From Tessaracoccus flavescens (lineage in GTDB: Bacteria; Actinomycetota; Actinomycetes; Propionibacteriales; Propionibacteriaceae): a DNA stretch of 64,000 nucleotides. The translations under genes were made by a program, and so were the position numbers. Within the stretch, counting starts at the first letter, position 1. Each line of letters opens with the position of its first letter. Under the pieces are notes generated by a model, which had not been told where the DNA came from, searched no databases, and saw nothing but the letters and a program-made list of their open reading frames with translations. The DNA lies in contig NZ_CP019607.1 in assembly GCF_001998865.1 (NCBI RefSeq), forward strand, positions 2,108,001 to 2,172,000. The letters are read 5' to 3'. Of this stretch, positions 21,067 to 28,048 are shown one piece after another.

Positions 21067-21072
21067 TACTCT
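21067..21072 (+). promoter_or_regulatory. -10 box, leaderless promoter of ppgK
   Basis: TACTCT, 7 nt before the ATG at 21080, the same spacing as at pgi. Confidence 0.6.
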
Positions 21073-21079
21073 TTCCCGC

Positions 21080-21862
21080 ATGAGCATTTTCCTGGGTATC
21101 GACGTCGGCGGGTCCGGCATCAAGGGCGCACCGGTTGATCTTGAGACCGGCGAGTTCATCGGCGACCGGCTGCGCATCCCCACCCCCGCCAAGTCGACCC
21201 CGGACAACGTCGCCGCGGTGGTCAAGGAGATCATCGAGGAGTTCGCCCCGGTGATCGGCGACGCCCCCGTCGGCCTCACCATCCCCGCCCCGGTCGTGCA
21301 CGGCGTCGTGCCGTTCATCGCCAACCTCGACAAGTTGTGGACCGGAATCAACGCCGACAAACTCTTCGAGGAGAAGCTCGGACGCCAGATCCACCTGGTC
21401 AACGACGCGGACGCCGCCGGCCTCGCCGAGGTGCACTTCGGCGCAGCCAAGGGCAACGACGGTCTCGTCATCCTCACCACGCTCGGCACCGGCATCGGCT
21501 CGGCCCTGATCTACCGCGGGACGCTCGTGCCGAACGTCGAGCTCGGCCATCTTGAGCTCGACGGCCACGACGCCGAGACCCGCGCCGCCTCGTCGATCAA
21601 GGACAAGGAGTCGCTTTCCTACAAGAAGTGGACCACCGAGCGCCTGCAGCCCTACTACTCGCACGTCGAGATGCTGTTCTCGCCCGACCTGTTCGTCGTC
21701 GGCGGAGGCGTTTCGAAGGACTGGGACAAGTTCGGCCCGCTGCTCGAGCTGCGCACCCCCATCGTGCCTGCCACCATGCGCAACCGCGCGGGCATCGTCG
21801 GCGCCGCCCTGTTCGCGAAGGACCTGGCAGAGCACCCCGATCCGCTGATCGAACAGGCCTGA
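21080..21862 (+). CDS. ppgK: Polyphosphate glucokinase
   Basis: A 260-residue ROK-superfamily kinase that phosphorylates glucose using inorganic polyphosphate (and often ATP), an enzyme characteristic of actinobacteria. Motifs are [15 protein letters not shown] (residues 6-20), the catalytic aspartate in [42 protein letters not shown] and the C-terminal [14 protein letters not shown]. The length matches PpgK rather than the longer ATP glucokinases. The start is set by a TACTCT box 7 nt upstream. Upstream ATG codons in frame lack a ribosome site. It fits with Pgi, PFK and PPK2 in this window. Confidence 0.92.
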   Translation: MSIFLGIDVGGSGIKGAPVDLETGEFIGDRLRIPTPAKSTPDNVAAVVKEIIEEFAPVIGDAPVGLTIPAPVVHGVVPFIANLDKLWTGINADKLFEEKLGRQIHLVNDADAAGLAEVHFGAAKGNDGLVILTTLGTGIGSALIYRGTLVPNVELGHLELDGHDAETRAASSIKDKESLSYKKWTTERLQPYYSHVEMLFSPDLFVVGGGVSKDWDKFGPLLELRTPIVPATMRNRAGIVGAALFAKDLAEHPDPLIEQA

Positions 21863-21966
21863 GCCTCACGCAAGGAGCCGCCCGCGACGAGCTCGTCGAG
21901 CAGAGCGCGACGCCGCCCTCACCGGGCGGACCTTCGTCTGACCGGCCGCGAAAGGCGCGGGTGCGG

Positions 21967-23379
21967 CTAGTCGGCCGACTCGCGGGCCCGCTTCGCGCGG
22001 GCAAGCTGGTCCTCGAACACCGACCGGGCGAGCGTGGCGTCGAGGTGGTACATCCGCAGCGTGACCGGGCCGTCGGTGGTGTGCACGTAGATCTGGGCTA
22101 GATCCAGCCTCCGCTGCAGCGGACCCTGCTCGATGCTGGCCGACTGCATCCGACGGTGGGGGACGATGGAGCGGACCTGGTTGATCAGGCCGTGCTGGGC
22201 GATCACCACGTCGTCCCCGATGCCCCACGTGTGGGTGGAGAAGGTCAACGGTGTGAGCCAGCGCGCCCGGTCGGGCTGGCCGTGCACCTCGATCGCGGCG
22301 AGCTCGAGCCCGGGCCAGATCACGTGCAGGACCCGCAGCACGTCGTCCCAGGTGCCGTAGGGAAGCACGATCGCGTTGCTGGCCTTGTCCTCGTCGGTGA
22401 GCGGGTTGCCGTAGCCGAGCACTGTGACGCTCATCCGGTAGAGGCCGGTGGTGCGCTGCAGGAGGTCCTGTTGGATCGCGACAGCCTGGATCCTGCCCGT
22501 TCGGAGCCCCTGCGCCGAGGTGCTGAGCAGGCCCCGCCGCAGCCGCAGGGTGTCGCCGCGGCGCGTCATCACGAAGCCCCAGTTGGCCCCGGTCTGCGCC
22601 CAGATCCAGCCGACGACGGCGACCGCGCTCGCGATCAGCGTGACGGGCGATCCGGACAGGATCGTGATCACCACGAAGAAGGCGGCGGCGACCAGTGCCC
22701 CGAGCGCCCCGGTCGACACGAGGGAGCCGAGGATCAGGTTGCGCGGCGGCACCTTGACCACGATCTCCTCGGACTCGGGGGCAACCAACGCGCCGTCGGT
22801 CGTTCCTTGGCCGGGTGTGCCATCGCCGAGGCTCGCGCCGCCCTCGACGGCTGTGGGGGCCACGCCCGAGACGATCCGCGCCCGCTGCATGTGCTCGAGC
22901 AGGTGTTCGCGCAGCGACTCCGCCCGCGCCTTCGTCAGGAACTCGAGGTCGACGCCTCCGGCCCCTCCGACGTCGATGTGGACCTTCGCCAAGCCGAGCA
23001 GGCGGGCGATGAACGGCTGCGAGATGTCGATCGACTGCACCTTCGTGTAGTCGACCCGCGTCGACGTCTTCGACAGGAAATTGCGCTCGACCCGGAACTC
23101 GTCGTCGTCGGCGATGAAGGTCGTGGTCTTCCACGTGACGATGCCGCTCAGCCCGGCGATGACGGCGATGCCGAGCGCGATCAGGCCGAGGATCGGGACG
23201 CCCTCGAAGTCGGCGCCATTCTCGAGGAACTCGCGGCCGACGATGATGATGGCGATGCCGACGGCGATGCCTCCGCGGGCGATGCCGGTCAGCGGACTCG
23301 GATGCTCGACCACCTTCTCCGGGACCGGAACCGGCACGGGCGGCGGGGCTGCGGCCTCGGGATGCTCATCGCAGGTCAT
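21967..23379 (-). CDS. PH-domain (DUF304/YdbT-like) membrane protein, large
   Basis: A 470-residue membrane protein with bacterial PH-like (bPH2/DUF304) modules. Paired hydrophobic segments lie near residues 35-80 (RGGIAVGIAIIIVG and LIALGIAVIAGLSGIV) and 215-270. PH-like strands follow each pair: TTTFIADDDEFRVERNFLSK with YTKVQSIDISQPFIARLLGL, then RRGLLSTSAQGLRTGRIQAV, then a third near GDDVVIAQHGLINQVRSIVP. It is coupled to the smaller PH protein through TGATG (stop 23381-23379, start 23379). The arrangement matches the YdbS-YdbT pair of Bacillus. Function is unknown; envelope stress tolerance is the usual guess. Confidence 0.75.
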   Translation of the reverse strand: MTCDEHPEAAAPPPVPVPVPEKVVEHPSPLTGIARGGIAVGIAIIIVGREFLENGADFEGVPILGLIALGIAVIAGLSGIVTWKTTTFIADDDEFRVERNFLSKTSTRVDYTKVQSIDISQPFIARLLGLAKVHIDVGGAGGVDLEFLTKARAESLREHLLEHMQRARIVSGVAPTAVEGGASLGDGTPGQGTTDGALVAPESEEIVVKVPPRNLILGSLVSTGALGALVAAAFFVVITILSGSPVTLIASAVAVVGWIWAQTGANWGFVMTRRGDTLRLRRGLLSTSAQGLRTGRIQAVAIQQDLLQRTTGLYRMSVTVLGYGNPLTDEDKASNAIVLPYGTWDDVLRVLHVIWPGLELAAIEVHGQPDRARWLTPLTFSTHTWGIGDDVVIAQHGLINQVRSIVPHRRMQSASIEQGPLQRRLDLAQIYVHTTDGPVTLRMYHLDATLARSVFEDQLARAKRARESAD

Positions 23380-23873
23380 CAGATGCCGGCCTGCTGCTGC
23401 TCTCCTCGCGCGATGAGACGGTCGCGCAGGGCGGCCGCATCAGCGGACGCGAGACCGGGAATGTTGACCGTGCCCGCCGTCGAAGCGGTGATCATCTGGA
23501 CGCTTGAGATGCCGAAGCGCTGCTCGAGCGGGCCCGACTGCACCTCGACCAGCTGCATCCGGCCGTAGGGCACGCACTGCAGCGACCTGCTGAACAGGCC
23601 TGAGGTGACGTAGACGTCCTCGTCGCGCTCGGCGTAGCCCCAGCGGCGGAAGACGCGCGGGGCGCGCAGCATCCGCCAGGCGATCCACACGACGGCGACG
23701 CCGAGCAGGATCCACAGCGTCCAGCGCGGGGCGAAGAGGAACAGCGGCACTCCGGGCACGACGAAGAACAGCGTCCAGTTGATCGGGATCAACAAGAGCT
23801 TCAGCTTCAGATAGCTCGGGGACAGCCGTTGCCACGGCGTCCCGGGTGGCGCAAAGAGGTCGTCCAGGCTCAC
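23379..23873 (-). CDS. PH-domain (DUF304/YdbS-like) membrane protein, small
   Basis: A 164-residue protein with two adjacent membrane helices (LLIPINWTLFFVVPGVPLFL and WTLWILLGVAVVWIAW) and one bacterial PH-like domain (YAERDEDVYVTSGLFSRSLQ, then VPYGRMQLVEVQSGPLEQRF, then GTVNIPGLASADAAALRDRL). The GTG start at 23873 overlaps the upstream DUF1707 stop in GTGA, and its stop overlaps the next ATG, so all three genes are translated together. The longer open frame upstream only mirrors the DUF1707 gene. Confidence 0.75.
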   Translation of the reverse strand: MSLDDLFAPPGTPWQRLSPSYLKLKLLLIPINWTLFFVVPGVPLFLFAPRWTLWILLGVAVVWIAWRMLRAPRVFRRWGYAERDEDVYVTSGLFSRSLQCVPYGRMQLVEVQSGPLEQRFGISSVQMITASTAGTVNIPGLASADAAALRDRLIARGEQQQAGI

Positions 23874-24505
23874 TTCACAAACTTCTCGTACTTGGTCTTC
23901 TTGGTGTCCGGTCCGCAGACCTTCACCTCTCCCATGACCACAGTACCCACCAGGTTGATCCGGATGCCGTCGGGCCGCGGGCTGGTGCCCTCGACCTTGG
24001 TGTCGCCCATCACCGTCGACAGCCCCGAGACGTTGACGTCGACGCCGGCGGGCACGCGGATCCGCACCTCGCCCATCAGGCCGCCGACGTTGATCGTGGT
24101 CTCGCGGTCGGCGAAGGTGGCGTCGACCAGGTCGAGCCGCACCTCTCCGAGCCACGCGTTGACGGTGACCTCAGGGGCGACGGTGTCGATGCGTCCCGGC
24201 TTCAGCGTCGAGAGCACCGCGTTGCCTCCGGTGTACTGGCCTGGGGCCGCGGGGACCCTTGCGGCCGCTGCTGGGGCGACGGCGGCCGAGGGGGCCGGCC
24301 GTGGACGTGGGACGGCGACCAGGTCGCCGGTCAGCTCGTTGAGGTCGCCGAAGGTGAGGGCGTCGTAGGCCTTTGCGATCCGCTCGGCGTGCTCCTCGAA
24401 GGTGATCCGCCCTTCGGCGTAGGCGTTGTTGAGGACCTGGGCGACCAGCTCGCGGTCCTGGTCGGCACAGCGGAGGGACTCGAGACGGGGCGCTTCGGGA
24501 GACAT
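23870..24505 (-). CDS. DUF1707 protein with LiaF-like C-terminal domain
   Basis: A 211-residue protein. Residues 8-60 form a DUF1707 domain (LRCADQDRELVAQVLNNAYA, then EGRITFEEHAERIAKAY). After a Pro/Ala linker, residues 105-205 form a beta-helical domain of the kind found at the end of LiaF-type cell-wall stress proteins (TVNAWLGEVRLDLVDATF, INVGGLMGEVRIRVPAGVDV, VMGDTKVEG, VMGEVKVCG). There is no membrane segment. It is the first gene of an overlapping three-gene operon with two PH-domain membrane proteins. A TAGACT box 6 nt before the ATG indicates a leaderless mRNA. An envelope-stress role is inferred from domains only. Confidence 0.8.
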   Translation of the reverse strand: MSPEAPRLESLRCADQDRELVAQVLNNAYAEGRITFEEHAERIAKAYDALTFGDLNELTGDLVAVPRPRPAPSAAVAPAAAARVPAAPGQYTGGNAVLSTLKPGRIDTVAPEVTVNAWLGEVRLDLVDATFADRETTINVGGLMGEVRIRVPAGVDVNVSGLSTVMGDTKVEGTSPRPDGIRINLVGTVVMGEVKVCGPDTKKTKYEKFVK

Positions 24506-24511
24506 GACATG

Positions 24512-24517
24512 AGTCTA
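24512..24517 (-). promoter_or_regulatory. -10 box, leaderless promoter of the DUF1707-PH operon
   Basis: TAGACT on the minus strand, 6 nt before the ATG at 24505. Confidence 0.6.
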
Positions 24518-24637
24518 GGCTGAGCGGCCCCGATCGGACCCTGCGGGGAGGGGCATCTGGGTGTCCTCTCGGGGGCGGATCAGGGAAGACCCTGGACGGT
24601 GATCGTGAAACCGTGTCCGGGCACCGTCGCGCGGCAA

Positions 24638-24643
24638 TAGGGT
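24638..24643 (+). promoter_or_regulatory. -10 box of the phosphofructokinase gene (leadered)
   Basis: TAGGGT, 20 nt before the ATG. A full ribosome site GAGGAGGA (24653-24660) lies between, so this gene has a short leader, unlike its leaderless neighbours. Confidence 0.45.
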
Positions 24644-24663
24644 GAAGCAAACGAGGAGGATCG

Positions 24664-25785
24664 ATGACCAAGCGAGTGGGAATTCTCACGGCCGGCGGCG
24701 ACTCGCCGGGCCTCAACGCCGCGATCCGCGGCTTCGGCAAGGCCGCGATCGGCCAGCACGGCATGGAGCTGATCGGGTTCCGCGACGGCCTGCGCGGCCT
24801 CGTCGAGGACCGCTGGCAGGACCTGGACGGGGAGGCCCTCGCAGGCATCCTGACGATCGGAGGAACCATCCTCGGCACCTCCCGGGACAAGCCGCACAAG
24901 ATGGTCGTCGACGGTGAGGTCCGCGACATGGTGCCCACCATCGTCGAGAACTACGAGCGCAACAAGCTCGACGCGATCGTCTGCATCGGCGGTGGCGGGA
25001 CCGCGAAGAACGCCAACCGGCTCGCCCAGGCGGGCCTCGACGTCATCCACCTGCCGAAGACCATCGACAACGACATCGCCCACACCGACACCAGCTTCGG
25101 GTTCTCCACCGCGCTGGGGATCGCCACCGAGGCCGTCGACCGCCTGCACTCGACGGCGCACTCGCATCACCGCGTGATCGTGGTCGAGATCATGGGCCAC
25201 AAGGCGGGCTGGCTTGCGCTGGGCGCAGGCATCGCGGGCGGGGCGGACATCATCCTCATCCCCGAGATCCCGTACTCGATCGAGTCGGTCGCCGACTCGG
25301 TGAAGGCAAGGGCCGCCTCCGGCCGCAACTTCTCCGTGATCGCACTCGCCGAGGGGGCGCGCAACCAGGAGGACGCGGCCGACCTGGCCGCGGCGACCGC
25401 GCTGGTGAAGGGTGCGGGGACCCCTGAGGCGAAGGCCGCTGCGAGCAAGCACAAGGCATCGGTCGAGGCCGCCCACCGGGACAACCCGTTCAAGGTGGCC
25501 TCGGCCCTCGAGGAGGCGACGGGGCTCGAATCGCGCGTGACCATCCTCGGCTACGTGCAGCGCGGCGGAACGCCCGACGCGAACGACCGCCTGCTCGGCA
25601 CCCTCCTCGGCTCCGCCGGGGCCGACCTGATCGCCGAGGGCGTCTCGGGTGTGACGGTGGCGTCGCAGGCGGGCCGTGCGGTCCCCGTCCCCCTCGCCGA
25701 CGTCGCGGGCAACCTCAAGACGGTGCCGCTCGACGATCCGTGGATCGCCGCGGCGCGCGGTGTGGGCACCGGCCTGGGCGACTGA
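24664..25785 (+). CDS. 6-phosphofructokinase, pyrophosphate/mixed-substrate type
   Basis: A 373-residue phosphofructokinase of the mixed-substrate clade. The phosphate loop is GGDSPGLN (residues 11-18) and the active-site segment PKTIDND (131-137), where the lysine is typical of pyrophosphate-using enzymes (ATP enzymes have GTIDND). The donor loop reads [11 protein letters not shown] (108-117 region), without the Asp/Glu usual at its third position. Other landmarks are [27 protein letters not shown] and [14 protein letters not shown]. The donor (PPi or ATP) cannot be settled by eye. In actinobacteria with polyphosphate metabolism this clade is often PPi-dependent. Confidence 0.85.
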   Translation: MTKRVGILTAGGDSPGLNAAIRGFGKAAIGQHGMELIGFRDGLRGLVEDRWQDLDGEALAGILTIGGTILGTSRDKPHKMVVDGEVRDMVPTIVENYERNKLDAIVCIGGGGTAKNANRLAQAGLDVIHLPKTIDNDIAHTDTSFGFSTALGIATEAVDRLHSTAHSHHRVIVVEIMGHKAGWLALGAGIAGGADIILIPEIPYSIESVADSVKARAASGRNFSVIALAEGARNQEDAADLAAATALVKGAGTPEAKAAASKHKASVEAAHRDNPFKVASALEEATGLESRVTILGYVQRGGTPDANDRLLGTLLGSAGADLIAEGVSGVTVASQAGRAVPVPLADVAGNLKTVPLDDPWIAAARGVGTGLGD

Positions 25786-25800
25786 CGAAGATCGAGCGCG

Positions 25801-26493
25801 TCAGCCCTCCCGGTAGCCGTACAGGTCGCTCTGACGCTCGTTGACCCACAGTTCGACGCCGCCGTCGGGATCGTCGATGCGCAGCGAGCGGCCGTAGGCC
25901 TCGTCGATGACCCGGGAGTCGAAGCCGCGTGACTTCAGGACCTCGGAGAGGCGGTCGACGTCGCCGTCCCATTCGAAGGACAGGACGACCTCGGCCTCGC
26001 CGCCGTGCACCGCCATCAGGCCGTCGGTGAGAGTGAAGTCGACCCAGTCGCCCGAGTCGCTCGACAGCCTGCGCTCCGCCCCGATGGCGAGCATCGCCGC
26101 GGTGGCCGCCTCGACGTCCGGGGTCATCCAGAGGGGCAGCACCGCGAGCCGGACGTCTGCGCCCTCAACGTTCCCTTCGCCGTACTGCCATGCGTCGAAA
26201 CCGAGCGTCACGCCGTCGGGCATCGTCGCCATCCAGAAGTTCTGCTCCTTACCGTCGGCGACCTTCTCCTCGATCCTGCCGCCGGTGGCTTCTGCGGCGG
26301 CGCGGTGGTCGTCCGACTGGAACCAGGCCTCGCTGCGTGGCTCATCGGCGGCGTGCAGGCAGAACACGCCGCGGCCGGCGCGGGCGACCTTCCAGCCCGG
26401 CTGGTCTGCGACGAAGGTGCAGCCGAGCGCGAGCAGCAACTGTTCCCAGCGCTCGATGTGGGGGGTGAAGCGGATGGGTGCGGTGCGGATCAT
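25801..26493 (-). CDS. VOC-superfamily (glyoxalase-like) protein
   Basis: A 230-residue protein with two beta-alpha-beta-beta-beta modules of the vicinal oxygen chelate fold. The first spans [20 protein letters not shown] to TLGFDAWQ and the second runs from [20 protein letters not shown] to [15 protein letters not shown]. Candidate metal ligands are scattered (H11, E213 region), and no known enzyme subgroup is clear. It starts in a 4-bp ATGA overlap with a small ribbon-helix-helix gene and has AAAGGAGG before the ATG. Function is unknown. Confidence 0.7.
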   Translation of the reverse strand: MIRTAPIRFTPHIERWEQLLLALGCTFVADQPGWKVARAGRGVFCLHAADEPRSEAWFQSDDHRAAAEATGGRIEEKVADGKEQNFWMATMPDGVTLGFDAWQYGEGNVEGADVRLAVLPLWMTPDVEAATAAMLAIGAERRLSSDSGDWVDFTLTDGLMAVHGGEAEVVLSFEWDGDVDRLSEVLKSRGFDSRVIDEAYGRSLRIDDPDGGVELWVNERQSDLYGYREG

Positions 26494-26642
26494 CGTTCCT
26501 CCTTTGGTGCGCGGTCCAGGTATTCGGTGAGCGCCTTCTCCACGAGCGCGGAGAGGCTGAGCCCTTCGTCGATCGAGCGGTGCTTGATGTCTCGGACGAG
26601 TTCCGGTGGCAGATACACGTTGCATTGCTGCTTTGTTGTCAT
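26490..26642 (-). CDS. 50-residue ribbon-helix-helix (CopG/Arc-like) protein
   Basis: A complete 50-codon gene. The protein begins [20 protein letters not shown] and continues with a helix-turn-helix pair ([30 protein letters not shown]). The N-terminal strand, LPPEL turn and two helices match ribbon-helix-helix DNA-binding proteins, often antitoxins or autorepressors. The stop overlaps the VOC gene start (ATGA, 26490-26493), so both come from one message. A TAGATT box ends 6 nt before the ATG, and CTAG-containing half-sites around it could be an operator. No toxin of a known family is present unless the VOC protein is an unusual partner. Confidence 0.75.
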   Translation of the reverse strand: MTTKQQCNVYLPPELVRDIKHRSIDEGLSLSALVEKALTEYLDRAPKEER

Positions 26643-26648
26643 GCTAGC

Positions 26649-26654
26649 AATCTA
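26649..26654 (-). promoter_or_regulatory. -10 box, leaderless promoter of the RHH-VOC pair
   Basis: TAGATT on the minus strand, 6 nt before the ATG at 26642. The sequence GCTATCTAGATTGCTAGC around it is partly symmetrical, a possible autorepression site. Confidence 0.55.
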
Positions 26655-26703
26655 GATAGCGATGTCGTGACTGTCAACCCTCCAGTTCGCGCGGGACCTC
26701 CAG

Positions 26704-26709
26704 TAGCCT
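26704..26709 (+). promoter_or_regulatory. -10 box, leaderless promoter of the serine hydrolase
   Basis: TAGCCT, 6 nt before the ATG at 26716. It diverges from the RHH promoter only about 50 bp away. Confidence 0.6.
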
Positions 26710-26715
26710 CGACCC

Positions 26716-28044
26716 ATGCACAGTCGCCGCCGCTGGCCAATCGTCCTAGCGATCATCCTCGTCGTGCTGATCGCCGCGGGGATCGGCGGCTACTGGTATC
26801 TGCGTCCTCTGCTTCGCACAGGGACCGGCTACGCGGCGCACAACCTCTGCGCGATCACCCAACTCGTCGGCCGCGACGACGCCGAGGCCGACCTGCCGCC
26901 CAACCCGCTCGCTGACTACCTGACGCCCTGGAACGACCCTGCCTCGGGCCATTCGCGGGTGGCCGTTGCCGGCTTCCTCGCCGGACAGGACGCCTGGTAC
27001 ACGGAGGGCTTCGGCTGCACGGTCGGTGACGAACGGCAGGAGTTCCCCGCGCCGGTCGAAGCGACCCCGGCCGTCGAGTTCCCGACCGCGGAGCTGAGTC
27101 CCGCCATCGAGGAGGCGATCGACAGGGCCTTCGGTGAGGACCTAGACGACACCGAGCGCCTGGCGCTTGGCACCCGCGCCGTCGTGATCGTCCGCGACGG
27201 GGTCGTGATCGGTGAGCGGTACGCCGACGGCTTCACCCCGGACACCCGGCAGCTGGGCTGGTCGATGACCAAGTCGGTCACCAACCTGCTGACCGGTCGG
27301 CTTGTCCAGCAGGGCAAGGTCGATCTCGACGACCGCAACCTGCGCACCGAGTGGGACGACGAGCGGGCCGACATCACCGTCGACGACCTGCTGCGGATGA
27401 CGAGCGGACTCGAATGGGACGAGACCTACGACCTCGGCACCCCCATCACCCAGATGCTCTACGCCGAGCCCGACATGGCGGGCTTCGTCGCGGCGCAGCC
27501 GGCAGCTCACGCGCCCGGCACGTTCCAGCAGTACTCGAGCGGGTCGACGACTCTGCTGTGTTCCGTGCTGAACGCGAAGGCCGGGCTCGGGCCGAACCTT
27601 CCGCGCGAGCAGCTCTTCGCACCGCTCGGCCTCGGCTCCGCCGTCCTCGAACCGGACGTGACCGGAACGCCGGTGTGCGGGAGCTACCTGTGGGCCACGC
27701 CGAGGGACTGGGCCCGGATCGGGCAGTTCGCCCTGGACGACGGCGTGGTCGACGGGCAACGACTGCTCCCCGAGGGATGGATGGACGAGTCCACGACCGT
27801 CGAACCGGTCGCCGAGAGCGACGCGAAGGGGATGGCCGCCTCCTGGTGGGTCAACGACCTCGGTGGCGGGGAGATCCTCAACCCGGAGCTTCCGGAAGAC
27901 GCCTACTGGGCCAGCGGCCACGATGGTCAGAACCTGTTCGTGGTCCCGAGCGAGAACCTCGTCGTCGTGCGGATGGGCTTCACGCCGGTGGTGGACGACA
28001 ACCGGGCCGCTGCGCTGGTCGCCGATGTGATCGCCGCGGGCTGA
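26716..28044 (+). CDS. Membrane-anchored serine beta-lactamase-family hydrolase
   Basis: A 442-residue protein with an N-terminal anchor (WPIVLAIILVVLIAAGIGGYW) and an extracytoplasmic class C beta-lactamase/DD-peptidase-like domain. The SxxK motif is SMTK (GWSMTKSVTNLLTG, nucleophile Ser), the YxN equivalent is YSS (QQYSSGSTTLL), and the KTG-equivalent region reads ASGHDGQN. This set matches the broad esterase/beta-lactamase family rather than a true resistance enzyme. The substrate is unknown. It stands alone, with a leaderless-type promoter. Confidence 0.8.
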   Translation: MHSRRRWPIVLAIILVVLIAAGIGGYWYLRPLLRTGTGYAAHNLCAITQLVGRDDAEADLPPNPLADYLTPWNDPASGHSRVAVAGFLAGQDAWYTEGFGCTVGDERQEFPAPVEATPAVEFPTAELSPAIEEAIDRAFGEDLDDTERLALGTRAVVIVRDGVVIGERYADGFTPDTRQLGWSMTKSVTNLLTGRLVQQGKVDLDDRNLRTEWDDERADITVDDLLRMTSGLEWDETYDLGTPITQMLYAEPDMAGFVAAQPAAHAPGTFQQYSSGSTTLLCSVLNAKAGLGPNLPREQLFAPLGLGSAVLEPDVTGTPVCGSYLWATPRDWARIGQFALDDGVVDGQRLLPEGWMDESTTVEPVAESDAKGMAASWWVNDLGGGEILNPELPEDAYWASGHDGQNLFVVPSENLVVVRMGFTPVVDDNRAAALVADVIAAG

Positions 28045-28048
28045 ACGC

